DNA of 52,527 nt from an uncultured Colwellia sp. (GCA_913020705.1 CAJWBY010000012.1:1-52527); one strand, 5' to 3'; counted from the stretch's first letter, positions 25,169-34,391 are shown. Notes: generated by a model from the letters alone, not told the origin. Translations and numbers: made by a program.

Positions 25169-26683
25169 GTGAGAGACTTAGGTGATTTAGGTGAATTACA
25201 TTTCAATGCTTGGTGTTCTGAAGTTGGTTTAATTGCTAACAAATCAACAAAAGATAAAATGGGCTGGGACTTCATTGTTGAATTCCCATTTAGTAACGAA
25301 ATAACTGGCCTTCATGTCCATCAATCCGCGCCAAAGTGTAAAGTTCAAGTTAAGGCGACTGATGGGCAGGATCGTAAGCTGTCTATTGGCTTATCAAATT
25401 TGCGTAAACTAGCCGTAGATCCACTTCCTTGCTTTTATATATTCATTGAATATGACAATGCTAATTTGCCAGTTAGAGCTTTTCTTCGGCATATGGACGA
25501 AGATCTTATTGAAAAAGTACTTGAGTTAGTCACTACGACAGATCAAAAGAGCTATACACTTCATTATGATGAAAGTCACCTATTGACTGAGTTAGCAGGC
25601 GAGTCACTTGCTAAAAAATTGAAATCATACATCGGGAACCTTAGCGACTACATAAATCGCAAGAGAAACTGTCTAGAGAGTGTAGGCTATGATGAAGAAC
25701 GTCTGAAAATTAAGTTCGACCTGATTGGTAAAGAAAACTTGGAAGAGCTTATTGATGTACACCTTGGTCTCAGGGAAAAGGCTCGTATCTCAAATTTATC
25801 TGCTACCGAAAAACGATTTGGTCAATTGAGTAATAAGTCTGACTTGAGTTCAGAGTCGGCTGAACTGTCATTGACTCGGCTAGAGCCTACAGCTAAAGCG
25901 AAAATGATTTTTCGTAAAGGGAGTATTAGTAATGATTACAGGTTTGACGTTGAAGCTTATTTTCCTCAATTTTTAGGGGACTTTAATCACCCTCTGTTCA
26001 AATCAAGATACAAAGCTAGCTTTTTCGACCTAACACTTAAACACAATAGTAAAAACCTAAGTTTTAAATTTGATTTCGGTGTAAAGCCTTTTAAACTACG
26101 TGATTTAAGAGACAATCTAAAATTCATCATTGATGTCTCAAGTGGTGATACTTACAAAATATTACTCAAAGGTGACGGTGGACAAGAAGTACTTGGAAGC
26201 ATCAATTCAGATGGTAAAAGTGTTGATTATTCCAGTAAGGTTGAAACATTAAATACATTGATGAGAATAACTCAGTTATTTGATGTTGGCGAAGAAGTAT
26301 TCATTAGCTTTGAAGAAATGGAATATTTGAAATCATCAGCCTCAGATATTCTAGATTTTTATCAAGGGCATGCGGGGCGATTCCGTATTTTATTTAATAT
26401 TACAGATGGTAAGCTAGATTCTGAAGATGAAATCGTATTACTAGGCGCAATTACCTACAGGATAGGTGATATCATTTTTTATGCCTTATATTCAGCGGAA
26501 GGTACGATAGTTTCTAGCAATGATAGTGAGCGTGACTATGAAGTATGCGGCCCTAAGATAACTATATTAGATAAGATATCGTCTAATATGTCTTCGCCAA
26601 TACTCGTTGAGGATATATATGAAGAACTATCTAACCATGAAAAAAATTATGACGACAGACCTGTCATAATTTTGCGTGATTAA
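25169..26683 (+). CDS. DUF4365-like PD-(D/E)XK protein, candidate defence nuclease
   Basis: The 504-aa protein starts with a nuclease-like domain over about residues 1-160: LGELHFNAWCSEVGLIAN (conserved E), KMGWDFIVEFPF (D and E) and KCKVQVKATD (QVK), the pattern of DUF4365/restriction-endonuclease-fold domains. The remaining 340 residues, which I do not recognise, look like a mixed alpha/beta sensing or partner-binding region. The GTG at 25169 has AAGGAA eight bases upstream. The next gene starts 3 bases after its stop, so both are translated together. A role in defence is inferred from fold and island context. Confidence 0.7.
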   Translation: MRDLGDLGELHFNAWCSEVGLIANKSTKDKMGWDFIVEFPFSNEITGLHVHQSAPKCKVQVKATDGQDRKLSIGLSNLRKLAVDPLPCFYIFIEYDNANLPVRAFLRHMDEDLIEKVLELVTTTDQKSYTLHYDESHLLTELAGESLAKKLKSYIGNLSDYINRKRNCLESVGYDEERLKIKFDLIGKENLEELIDVHLGLREKARISNLSATEKRFGQLSNKSDLSSESAELSLTRLEPTAKAKMIFRKGSISNDYRFDVEAYFPQFLGDFNHPLFKSRYKASFFDLTLKHNSKNLSFKFDFGVKPFKLRDLRDNLKFIIDVSSGDTYKILLKGDGGQEVLGSINSDGKSVDYSSKVETLNTLMRITQLFDVGEEVFISFEEMEYLKSSASDILDFYQGHAGRFRILFNITDGKLDSEDEIVLLGAITYRIGDIIFYALYSAEGTIVSSNDSERDYEVCGPKITILDKISSNMSSPILVEDIYEELSNHEKNYDDRPVIILRD

Positions 26684-26686
26684 TCG

Positions 26687-27307
26687 ATGACAGAGCTTGA
26701 AGATATATTGAAGGCAATGGAAGATGAAGGTATTACCCATGAATCGATGATGGAAAGCCAAGCCGTAGATGATGGCTGGGATCTTGAGCACTATCGTAAA
26801 TTAGGTGAAATTCGATTAAGTCTTCAAGATAAGGTTAGAAGTTTGGAGAATTTGCCAGTTGATGATTGGCCTTCATTTGATGTTATTTGGGATTTGAATC
26901 CTGAAAACTTTAGGTTTGCATTTGATGGTATGTCGCCAAAACAATATGTTAAAAATTATCCCGATGGTTTACGACTTTGTTGGGTCCTTCAATCCGAGTT
27001 TTATGACAACTTGTGCCACCATAATAAACGATCACCTGAAGAATTATGGGAGTTAGGGTTTGCTGACAAGCTTGCTCGTGTTGTTGCATATTGTTTTGAA
27101 CGTCATCCATTAACACCTGTAGTAGCTAAACCACATCCTAACTTTGATAATGAGGTATTACTATTAGGCGGCAATCACCGTTATGCAATGATCAATGCTT
27201 TAAAAATTAAAGTGATGCCGCTATTAATTCAACATGAGGATTATGATGAAATGTCTAAACGAATGTGCTCCTTGAGTGACAATTATCAAGATATACTCAA
27301 TAGATAA
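26687..27307 (+). CDS. ParB/sulfiredoxin-like protein, partner of the DUF4365-like gene
   Basis: The 206-aa protein has an acidic N-terminus (ELEDILKAMEDEGITHESMM) and, at about residues 155-185, VLLLGGNHRYAMINALKIKV followed by MPLLIQ, which matches the G.HR...A.......P..V pattern of ParB/Srx-fold nucleotide-using proteins. The ATG at 26687 lies 3 bases after the upstream stop with no own ribosome site, so expression depends on coupling. ParB-like domains in defence loci often cut DNA or hydrolyse nucleotides, but the activity here is unknown. Confidence 0.65.
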   Translation: MTELEDILKAMEDEGITHESMMESQAVDDGWDLEHYRKLGEIRLSLQDKVRSLENLPVDDWPSFDVIWDLNPENFRFAFDGMSPKQYVKNYPDGLRLCWVLQSEFYDNLCHHNKRSPEELWELGFADKLARVVAYCFERHPLTPVVAKPHPNFDNEVLLLGGNHRYAMINALKIKVMPLLIQHEDYDEMSKRMCSLSDNYQDILNR

Positions 27308-27318
27308 GGTTTTATCGT

Positions 27319-27696
27319 CTAGTGAAAATAGTCGTTTGGTGCTAAATTGAGTTGGTTGATCTGTTCGGGATTAAAGCCGTTGCGAAGTAATTCAAAATCT
27401 TTAAAATCAACCTCAGCTTTTCTGCCTTTACCAAGGATTTGATACAGGCTGCCAGTGATTGTTTTAATCAATTGACGCTCAATGCTGATGGATTCAATTT
27501 TTGAAGTGCAGACAAAATCTCCCTTGCCGAAACGACAGGTCGTATCATCAACTATTACTGCGTACAGAACTTCACCTACTAAATCACTTCCTTCAATAAT
27601 TGAAACAATTTGCCAGTCAGTAACTATCGTGTTCATCGATTTATCCATCAGTTCAAACCATAACTCATGATAAAAAATATCGGTTAATATCGCCAA
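27319..27696 (-). CDS. Small protein, possibly DUF6957-like
   Basis: The frame gives 125 aa from a TTG at 27696, with Met codons at 27648 and 27636 as alternatives. There is no clear ribosome site for the TTG, so the start is uncertain. The middle (TDWQIVSIIEGSDLVGEVLY..., DDTTCRFGKGDFVCTSKI) recalls DUF6957 proteins seen in mobile elements of marine gammaproteobacteria, from memory only. It is convergent with the ParB-like gene, with 11 bases between the stops. Confidence 0.55.
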   Translation of the reverse strand: MAILTDIFYHELWFELMDKSMNTIVTDWQIVSIIEGSDLVGEVLYAVIVDDTTCRFGKGDFVCTSKIESISIERQLIKTITGSLYQILGKGRKAEVDFKDFELLRNGFNPEQINQLNLAPNDYFH

Positions 27697-27943
27697 TAAT
27701 TTATTGGATGGCGAAGGTGAATTTTAGCACAAAAATGGTCTTTTACATTGAGTAGTGATAAAGTTAAATTCTCCTTTGCAAGTCCTCTTAACTAATTAAT
27801 TTAACTTAAAATATATCCATTAATTGTGTTTTTTTATATGAGTGATAGTTTAATGTTCAAATAAATAATGGTCCAATCAAGATAGAATTTTGATGGTCCT
27901 TTATTCATATAAAGTGGTTCTGTTTACTTAGAGCCATGTCTCA

Positions 27944-27974
27944 AAAATATAGCATCCTGATGATGCTATATTTT
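27944..27974. terminator. Bidirectional-looking terminator hairpin
   Basis: AAAATATAGCATC-CTGAT-GATGCTATATTTT is a perfect 13-bp stem with A- and T-rich ends, so it could work in both directions. Confidence 0.55.
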
Positions 27975-27993
27975 AATGTTTATTTAATCGTTC

Positions 27994-28157
27994 TGGTAAA
28001 ACTTAAATGGAATGGTGGTTTCAGTTAAATGCAATACTGGTAACAGAGAAGCGCAATCTACGATCATAGGTTACACTCCTATTTTACCACCTTTACATCT
28101 TAGTCTTTCCAAAAAACAAAATTAACTTTTCTTGAGTTTTCCATTTAAGTTTTACCA
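27994..28157. mobile_element. MITE-like segment with 19-bp terminal inverted repeats
   Basis: TGGTAAAACTTAAATGGAA (27994-28012) is the exact reverse complement of TTCCATTTAAGTTTTACCA (28139-28157). The 164-bp interval encodes nothing obvious. The size and ends fit a miniature inverted-repeat element, but I see no clear target-site duplication, so a regulatory double site is also possible. Confidence 0.4.
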
Positions 28158-28338
28158 CTAATAATTAAATGGAAAATATCTTCAGCTTATATAGTGATAT
28201 TTACTTAGCCATTAATATCCTCTTTAATAATGCAATAGTAGCCGTTATTTTATTTAGCGTGCTCGCATTTACTAAAATATTTTCAATCTAAATAATGTCG
28301 CTTTTGTTGAGAAGTGATCCGCACGTTTTTTAAACTTT

Positions 28339-29136
28339 CTAGGTGGTATTCTCAACAATTTTAAACATGCCATGGGCAATGTTTTTTGAGTAGAGTGTTC
28401 CGAAATAAATTGGGTCAATTGATTTTGCTTCTGCAACACCATCTTCGTTTTGGTAGTCGATAAAAGGAATATGGAATTCGTTAGTCACACGGCAAAGTAA
28501 CTTGTCAATTTCAATGGCAAGGTCATCACGACTTTTGATTGGGTATTGGTGAGTGAAAATTTGGAAAAATTGATTAAATGCCAATTGCTCAGCTTGGTTA
28601 CAGCGGCCTTTCTTGTATCGTTTAATTTCAGTTATGGTGATAAGTAACAATGCCGCTAAACTATCAAGCGATTCCTCCTCATACAGACGTTGCTTTTGTG
28701 GCACATAAGATTGTTTTAGTGGGTAGCTTTTGGTTTTGTTGCCTGAACTTCTAATGATTCTTCTAACGATATACGGGAGCCGTTTCATTAGGGCATCAAT
28801 GGTAGGAGCATCAAATTTTCGTGTCGCCAGTAATGTCCAGAATGGATGATTGAGTAGCTTGGCGGATTTATTCATCACTATCGGAAAAAGCTTAAAGCCA
28901 TTTGACTTGCTTATCACCTCACCATTTAGTTTTCTTCGCCAAAAGTTATATTCCACACTCTTCAAAATGACATCACTTTCTTTGAATTCATGCCTTATGT
29001 GCTCTTTCAATTGCGCGTGCGTTTTGAGGTTGTTCTTGAACATAAAGTCCCAGACAGCCGTTTGAGTTGCCAAAAATTTTATGCTTTTAGGCAATTTTTT
29101 GTAATGTGAAAATTCAATGTTTTCAGGAGTTTTCAT
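28339..29136 (-). CDS. Hypothetical protein divergent from the transposon operon
   Basis: The 265-aa basic, helix-rich protein is of no family I recognise. It contains LLNHPFWTLLATRKFDAPTI, an Arg-rich LPYIVRRIIRSSGNKTKS and a conserved-looking DDLAIEIDKLLCRV. There is no signal peptide or membrane segment. It is divergent from the 91-aa DNA-binding gene with about 208 bases between, a layout typical of a regulator or accessory gene of the neighbouring element. The ribosome site is weak. Confidence 0.55.
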   Translation of the reverse strand: MKTPENIEFSHYKKLPKSIKFLATQTAVWDFMFKNNLKTHAQLKEHIRHEFKESDVILKSVEYNFWRRKLNGEVISKSNGFKLFPIVMNKSAKLLNHPFWTLLATRKFDAPTIDALMKRLPYIVRRIIRSSGNKTKSYPLKQSYVPQKQRLYEEESLDSLAALLLITITEIKRYKKGRCNQAEQLAFNQFFQIFTHQYPIKSRDDLAIEIDKLLCRVTNEFHIPFIDYQNEDGVAEAKSIDPIYFGTLYSKNIAHGMFKIVENTT

Positions 29137-29344
29137 TTAAAAATATTTTTGTTAGTTAGGTCGTTTCTAAAAATTCACCTTGAAAAATTTCAAAGTTATA
29201 AATTATCAAAAGGCTACAAATCAATGTTTTAGTATAGTTCGGTCATCAAAATACCCCTAATTTTGATGAAAACATACACCCTTTGCTAACTGCAATGTTT
29301 GAATCTAATTTTTAAAGTCACACGAAGTTAAACGGGGAAATTGG

Positions 29345-29620
29345 ATGAGCGATGATGAAGAAGCGACCTTGAAGGCGCAGATTGATACTGAATTAAGGGA
29401 AGCCTATGGTTCGCACATATTAACATTGCACGATATTACCAAGGCACTGAACTATTCCAGCATCAGTGCCGTTAGGCAGGCAATCGCACGTAATAACATG
29501 CCAATCCCTTTGTTTAACTTACCAAATAGACGCGGAAAATTCGCGCTAACCGCAGAAGTTGCAAGATTTTTGGCTCGACAAGCAAGTGCAAAAGATGCAA
29601 ACGGTAAAAAAGAAAAGTAA
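29345..29620 (+). CDS. Small DNA-binding-like protein preceding the transposase
   Basis: The 91-aa protein has HILTLHDITKALNYSSISAV followed by RQAIARNNMPIPLF, which looks like a winged-helix or AlpA-like reading head, and a basic C-terminus (KDANGKKEK). The ATG at 29345 has GGGGAA eight bases upstream. It probably regulates the element that follows. The gap of 169 bases to the transposase start holds an inverted-repeat-free AT-rich stretch. Confidence 0.6.
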   Translation: MSDDEEATLKAQIDTELREAYGSHILTLHDITKALNYSSISAVRQAIARNNMPIPLFNLPNRRGKFALTAEVARFLARQASAKDANGKKEK

Positions 29621-29789
29621 TGGCGCAAACGTAAGAAAGCCCTGAGTGCTCTAACACTCAAGGCCCACTTTGAATATCGAATTTTCGGCTCGATTATTTA
29701 AGCTTAGTTTATGTTAACGATAAATCAAAAAATTTATTAGTTTTTTGATGATTTGTCTACGCGCCTTCAATACTGAATTGGAGGATACT

Positions 29790-31352
29790 ATGCCAAACCC
29801 AATTACGGGTGAACAAATTGACCTTATTGCGGAACTAAAAGAACGTAATAATTTATCATCTCGTGAAAAAGGTCGAGTGATTGGCGTAACTCATCCTGTC
29901 ATCCTCAATTATGAGCGGCAGATGGAAGAGCTAGGTATTTCTACAGCATACTTGTCGATGTTTAACGACAAAGAAAAACAGCTTCTATTTCACCCTGAAC
30001 ATCCTAAGAGAGAATCCCATTTAGCTGAAGTTGAAGCACCCTTATATTTAAAAAAAATTAAAGCGAGTTATCGAAAAAAATCTAAATACACGCGTAAATC
30101 AGCCTTTAAAGAGCATAAAGAGAAATATAAAGAAAAAGCGGGTAAAGCTTCTCGTTTTTACAAAGCGCTGCGAGACTCAGAAAAGGCTGGCAGTAAACAA
30201 CTTAAGCTCTCACAAATTTATCACCCCGGAGAGGTATTCTTTGTAGATTTTGCGGGTGTTAAGCTGATCTATGGCGAGAACGATGAATTGGAAGCTAATT
30301 TCATCGTTGGCTGTTTTGGACACTCTAACTTTCTAAAATATCGTGCGACAGCAACGCAAACGACAGGTGAGTGGCTAGGCTTTATCCAATACAGTCAATA
30401 TTGGGCAGGTGGTAAAACTATTCGTCTTGTCCATGACAATACAACCTCATTAGTGACAAGTCCGTTACCTGACTTAAGGCTAAATAAAATATATCAGGTA
30501 TTTAAACGTCATTTTAATTTCATTGTAAACCCGATCCCAAAAAAAATGCCAAACTTCAATGCACTAGCAGAAGCTTCGGTCAAAATATTTACATCTGAAG
30601 TTTTTCCTAACTTAGAGAAAATGAAGTTTAAAACATTGGAAGAAATCAATGAGGTAATAGCCAAGTACGAAGATAAGATAAATCGTAGAATTTTAACTGG
30701 TGATATTGAATCTCGAATGGATAAGTTTATAAGAGATGAATTACCAGCATTAGGCGTACTACCAGAAAAAGGCTTTGTGATGCCAGAGATGGTACGGAAA
30801 ATTAAGCCGCCTTCTACATGGAATTTTGTTGTCGATGGTGTGCGTTATCCAATCCCTTATGACGAGGAAATTACTTATGTAACGCTGCTCATTCGGAAAA
30901 AAGAGATTGAAGTTATGTCTGGTAGTAAAACGCTATGTGTTCACACTCGTCTTAAGCGTGGTGATATTCATGATATTACCCCGACCCACTTGCCTAAGAA
31001 ATATCAAAAATACTTTGTTGAAACTCAAGCGCACTTTGTTAATTGGGCTAAAGATATTGCGCCATCTGTTGTGAAGTTCGTTGATGAGCAGTTTAACGGA
31101 GTTTCAACACCTGATTATGAAGGTCGTAAGGCTTGTAAACGGATTCAAGTGTTGCATGAGGAGAGTGAACTATCACTCTTTATTGGCTGTTGTGACTATC
31201 TAGTTTCCCATGATGAATTTGATATTGAAGCGCTTGCTGAGGCTATTTCAAGTGACTTAGCTAACCCAATAATTACAGCAGACTGCCTAGCGTTGCTAGA
31301 TCAGTTTAATGCACCAAGTAACCCAACCAACGGAGATAATTATGTCCATTAG
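29790..31352 (+). CDS. IS21-family-like DDE transposase (IstA-like)
   Basis: The 520-aa protein has an N-terminal helix-turn-helix (NLSSREKGRVIGVTHPVILN), a basic linker (KASYRKKSKYTRKSAFKEH) and an RNase H-like integrase core. The catalytic triad appears intact: D153 (FFVDFAG), D216 (VHDNTTS) and E261 (ALAEAS), with spacings of 63 and 45. The order and motifs match IS21 IstA, although sequence after the core is divergent. ATG 29790 follows GGAGGATACT; an upstream in-frame ATG at 29745 is unlikely. Its end overlaps the IstB-like gene by 11 bases. It heads a coupled operon that reaches at least to 34391. Confidence 0.85.
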   Translation: MPNPITGEQIDLIAELKERNNLSSREKGRVIGVTHPVILNYERQMEELGISTAYLSMFNDKEKQLLFHPEHPKRESHLAEVEAPLYLKKIKASYRKKSKYTRKSAFKEHKEKYKEKAGKASRFYKALRDSEKAGSKQLKLSQIYHPGEVFFVDFAGVKLIYGENDELEANFIVGCFGHSNFLKYRATATQTTGEWLGFIQYSQYWAGGKTIRLVHDNTTSLVTSPLPDLRLNKIYQVFKRHFNFIVNPIPKKMPNFNALAEASVKIFTSEVFPNLEKMKFKTLEEINEVIAKYEDKINRRILTGDIESRMDKFIRDELPALGVLPEKGFVMPEMVRKIKPPSTWNFVVDGVRYPIPYDEEITYVTLLIRKKEIEVMSGSKTLCVHTRLKRGDIHDITPTHLPKKYQKYFVETQAHFVNWAKDIAPSVVKFVDEQFNGVSTPDYEGRKACKRIQVLHEESELSLFIGCCDYLVSHDEFDIEALAEAISSDLANPIITADCLALLDQFNAPSNPTNGDNYVH

Positions 31353-32067
31353 TCAGGAAGTTTTAGACCGCTATAGAGCCAATCGCATGACTGCATTTGC
31401 GAAAGGAGTATCAACACTTGTAACGCTGGCAGATTATGAATCACTAAGTCTTGAGGGAGTACTGGTATACGCCATTGATTTTGTTGAACAGTACAAAGCT
31501 AATGAAAAAGCGGAAAAGATCCGTGAAGGAGCGAATATACCATATCCTTGTGCAGCGTTATCGGATATTGATTTTAGTGAACAGCCTCAGATTGCGCAGT
31601 CAGAAGTGGAAGCCTTGGTCGCGAAAACTTGGGCGCGTGTAGGCGACCATCAAGTGGTCACTGGGATTCGCGGTAACGAGAAATTAAAGTTTGCGAGTGC
31701 CATTGCTAATGAGTTTGTGGATAAAGCGACATCTACGTTTGCTATGTCACTTAATAAGTTGCTTATAGACTTACGCGTGTCGTTTGGCACAAAGCAATTC
31801 GACACCAAAACTAAGGAACTTAACAAAGTAGATGTGTTATTGATCTATGATTGGTTACTTAAAGACAAGCCTATTGAAGATGTTTCACTGTTGTCGTTAT
31901 TTTTAAAAGCGCGTAAAAAGCCGTTACTCATTGTGATTAATATGACTGCTGATCATTGGCGTAAAGATATTCAACAATCAAAGTTACCTGAAATTATAAA
32001 AAAATCTTTGGTGGACAGGACCCATTACTGGCCTTTTAAAGAGCCTCCTGAGTCAATAATTCATTAA
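31342..32067 (+). CDS. IstB-like transposition helper without a P-loop
   Basis: The 241-aa protein follows IstB layout: an N-terminal helical part with Lys/Arg-rich EKAEKIREGANIPYPCAALS, DIDFSEQPQ, then an AAA+-like core. Where IstB has GxxGxGKT, this protein has GIRGNEKL (108-115), lacking the Lys-Thr/Ser pair. The Walker-B-like VLLIYDWLL keeps one acid (D170). The end DRTHYWPF resembles the IstB sensor region. ATG 31342 has GGAG eight bases upstream. It is likely a structural helper for the transposase that no longer hydrolyses ATP, or one using an altered site. Confidence 0.72.
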   Translation: MSISQEVLDRYRANRMTAFAKGVSTLVTLADYESLSLEGVLVYAIDFVEQYKANEKAEKIREGANIPYPCAALSDIDFSEQPQIAQSEVEALVAKTWARVGDHQVVTGIRGNEKLKFASAIANEFVDKATSTFAMSLNKLLIDLRVSFGTKQFDTKTKELNKVDVLLIYDWLLKDKPIEDVSLLSLFLKARKKPLLIVINMTADHWRKDIQQSKLPEIIKKSLVDRTHYWPFKEPPESIIH

Positions 32068-32084
32068 TCTAAAAGGATAACTTT

Positions 32085-32606
32085 ATGATAATTTCACAAA
32101 CTGAATCATTGCAGCAGCTAAACAGTGTACATGCACCTGCATTCATTGAGTCGATTAAATCAACACCATTAAAGTTCAAAGATATGGTGATAACTTCTGT
32201 GGCAGGACAAGAGATTGAGCCTGTGGCGCTTCGCTGCGAAGCTCCTCTTGATGCAATTGAACTGGACAATCATGGCTATCACTATGGCTTTTTTGAACGT
32301 GGTAATGATGTTTGTTTAGAAACCTTCGCTACGTTAAATCAACTTAACATTCATACGTTGGCTTACTTCTGCGATGTTAATGGACCACAGTTTGATTTGA
32401 GCAAAATGGCTGAGTTCGCTAAGCATCATAATATCAAGTTGTGCAAAGTGTTATTACCGTTTAACCCTTGTGACTTTGCACTTTGGGATGAATGGCAGTG
32501 GCGTATTTTTGATATGCGTCTTTCTCTCGCCCTAAGTCATATCCATCTAAATTCAAAATCGATGAAGTTTCTAAATGGAGGGCTAAACAATGCAAGCATC
32601 CACTGA
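32085..32606 (+). CDS. Hypothetical protein of the transposon operon
   Basis: The 173-aa protein is of no known family to me. It has no signal peptide or cysteine cluster. Notable segments are LDNHGYHYGFFERGNDVCLE and VLLPFNPCDFALWDEWQWRI. It starts 17 bases after the IstB-like stop, with AAAGGATAACTTT before the ATG, and overlaps the Toprim-like gene by 17 bases, so it is translated with the others. It might be a subunit fused with or complementing the Toprim-like protein. Confidence 0.6.
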   Translation: MIISQTESLQQLNSVHAPAFIESIKSTPLKFKDMVITSVAGQEIEPVALRCEAPLDAIELDNHGYHYGFFERGNDVCLETFATLNQLNIHTLAYFCDVNGPQFDLSKMAEFAKHHNIKLCKVLLPFNPCDFALWDEWQWRIFDMRLSLALSHIHLNSKSMKFLNGGLNNASIH

Positions 32607-33432
32607 TATAGCATGGCAAGGCTTTAGTCCATCTAGCTTAGTCAGCGCTGAGACAGAGCAAGTTTGGTCTGAAAAGCTGTTAGAACATTATCAAAAGTCA
32701 CTGCTATTACAGCCGGAAGCACAAAAATATTTAACACTAGGCTTAGGGCTTAATGACTCTGGCGTTTTAGATGAGTTTCGATTGGGTTTTTCAGATAGAA
32801 CATTGGCTGAAATATTACCAGAGCGTGAATCGCTAGAAGGTGACATGGTACGAGGCTTTTATCAGCGATTACAGCTAGTAAAAGGCAATGGTCATGAATC
32901 CTATCGCGGTATGATATTTGTGCCGTTATTTGATGACAATGGCGAGTTGGTAGCTAGCTTTGGTCAGCGTATTGCACCTTACCCGTTAGCAGTTCGTGGT
33001 GACACGCATTGGACAGTTAACGCTGATGTTGAGGGACTTTTCTTTAATCATCAGGTATTAGCGTCAACCAGCGAAGCTATTTTGTGTGAAACGCCTTTTG
33101 ATGTCATGAGTTTGCATATAGCTCAGATTCAAAACGCGATAGCGTTGTTGGACTTTAAATATTTCGACAAGGCGCATGTAAATCAACTGCTGGAAAATGG
33201 TATTGAAGCAGTCACCATTGCTTTTTCACGCACACCTGTAGGTGATAGATACTTTGCCCATGTTCGCAGAGAATTACAGCAAGTAGGCATTAAAGTGAGC
33301 AAGCTTGATATGTTTACAGGTGAAAGCGTTAATAGTATTTGGGCTAAATCACTTCGCTTTAATATGTTGATGAAAGAGTTAAACGGCTCTCAACAAGATA
33401 ACGATATGTCATGTCCACGCACTTACCATTAA
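32590..33432 (+). CDS. Primase-type (DnaG-like) Toprim protein with altered active site
   Basis: The 280-aa protein resembles the catalytic part of DnaG-type primases without the zinc finger: EAQKYLTLGLGLNDSGVLDE followed by FRLGFSD, YRGMIFVPLFDDNGELVASF followed by GQR, and a Toprim-like EAILCETPFDVMSLH with E167 and D171. The next acidic motif (DxD in primases) is replaced by AFSRTPVGDR (about 211-220), so metal binding may be lost. It overlaps the genes on both sides. Its job may be DNA binding in transposition rather than priming. Confidence 0.65.
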   Translation: MQASTDIAWQGFSPSSLVSAETEQVWSEKLLEHYQKSLLLQPEAQKYLTLGLGLNDSGVLDEFRLGFSDRTLAEILPERESLEGDMVRGFYQRLQLVKGNGHESYRGMIFVPLFDDNGELVASFGQRIAPYPLAVRGDTHWTVNADVEGLFFNHQVLASTSEAILCETPFDVMSLHIAQIQNAIALLDFKYFDKAHVNQLLENGIEAVTIAFSRTPVGDRYFAHVRRELQQVGIKVSKLDMFTGESVNSIWAKSLRFNMLMKELNGSQQDNDMSCPRTYH

Positions 33433-34391
33433 TCCAAGCAATGGAGCAATACTTAGAGTATTGCCAATTAGAGGAGCAAAGCCAGCGCACAATTGAAGGT
33501 AAACGCTGTAACCTTCAATTGTTTGTGCGGTGGTATTTAGTGCATGTTGGCTTTAATGTTTCAGACTTAACGCGTGAAGGCATTTTGGCGTTTATTAAGT
33601 TCCTTCACGGTTATCGAAACCCACAAACCAAGCGCTTAATATGCAAAAGAACAAGACGTAATAAAATCACCGCAGTTCGTATGCTTTGTCTGTATCTATA
33701 TGAGAATGAATATTTAAAAGATAATTTGTCTGATAAAGTCAAAACCCCCAAAGCAGACAAAACGATCACCCAAGTAATATTGCAATCAGATGAGGTAGCC
33801 GCGATAGCCAATCAAACGGCTTATCATGGTGATAAAGGGTTACGTGATAATGCGATACTTGCAGCATTTTTTGCGTGTGGGTTTAGGCGTGGTGATGTCA
33901 CCAAATTAAAGATAAATGGTATCAACAAAGAAGCGTTGTTGCTGTTTGTGCCTAATGGTAAAGGTGGTCAAGACAGAATCGTCCCTATCGCTAAAGAAGC
34001 ACTTGATGCCGTACTTTATTACAAAGACAAAATTCGTCCTAAGTTCGTTAACTTTATGTCGGGCGACTATCTGTTTTTGGATAACCGTGGTTTGCCTTTT
34101 AATGGCAGTCAAATCACAGCGCTAGTGAATAAATACAAACGCAGAGCGGGAGTATCAAAGCCCGGAGCTAGCAATCTCTATCGTCATACCACAGCCACAA
34201 CATTACTTGATAATGGCGCTGATTTATTAACGACTCAAAAGATACTAGGTCATGCTAGCGTTGTAACTACTCAAGGGTATACTCATATTGCCGTTAAGAA
34301 AATGAGTGAGGATTATCAGAAGTTCCATCCAGCGGTGAGTAATCCCAATTTATATATTCCGCGAAGCCATCCGTTACTAGGCAGGAACTAA
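33411..34391 (+). CDS. XerC/D-like tyrosine recombinase of the transposon operon
   Basis: The 326-aa protein has an N-terminal SAM-like core-binding domain (LIQAMEQYLEYCQLEEQSQR) and a catalytic domain with R159 (CGFRRGD), K184 (NGKGGQDR), R258 (NLYRHTTAT), H281 (LGHAS) and the nucleophile Y290 (TQGYTHI). The first His of the HxxR box is Asn (N255). It starts 22 bases inside the Toprim-like gene. It may resolve transposition intermediates or drive excision of the cassette; that is inference. Confidence 0.85.
   Translation: MSTHLPLIQAMEQYLEYCQLEEQSQRTIEGKRCNLQLFVRWYLVHVGFNVSDLTREGILAFIKFLHGYRNPQTKRLICKRTRRNKITAVRMLCLYLYENEYLKDNLSDKVKTPKADKTITQVILQSDEVAAIANQTAYHGDKGLRDNAILAAFFACGFRRGDVTKLKINGINKEALLLFVPNGKGGQDRIVPIAKEALDAVLYYKDKIRPKFVNFMSGDYLFLDNRGLPFNGSQITALVNKYKRRAGVSKPGASNLYRHTTATTLLDNGADLLTTQKILGHASVVTTQGYTHIAVKKMSEDYQKFHPAVSNPNLYIPRSHPLLGRN

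Larger units (their letters stand above)
27697..28338. other. Intergenic region with several palindromes, no gene
   Basis: No open frame with a ribosome site was found. The region holds CCAATAA-T-TTATTGG (27693-27707), a loose inverted repeat around 27866-27905, a strong hairpin at 27944-27974 and a 164-bp segment with 19-bp inverted ends at 27994-28157. It probably marks a junction between the defence-like pair and the transposon block. Confidence 0.5.

Noticed and set aside
29345..34391. Transposon block considered as Tn7-like or Mu-like
   Set aside because: No TnsA, TnsC, TnsD or Mu-type genes are seen; the transposase motif spacing and the IstB-like partner fit the IS21 group better.
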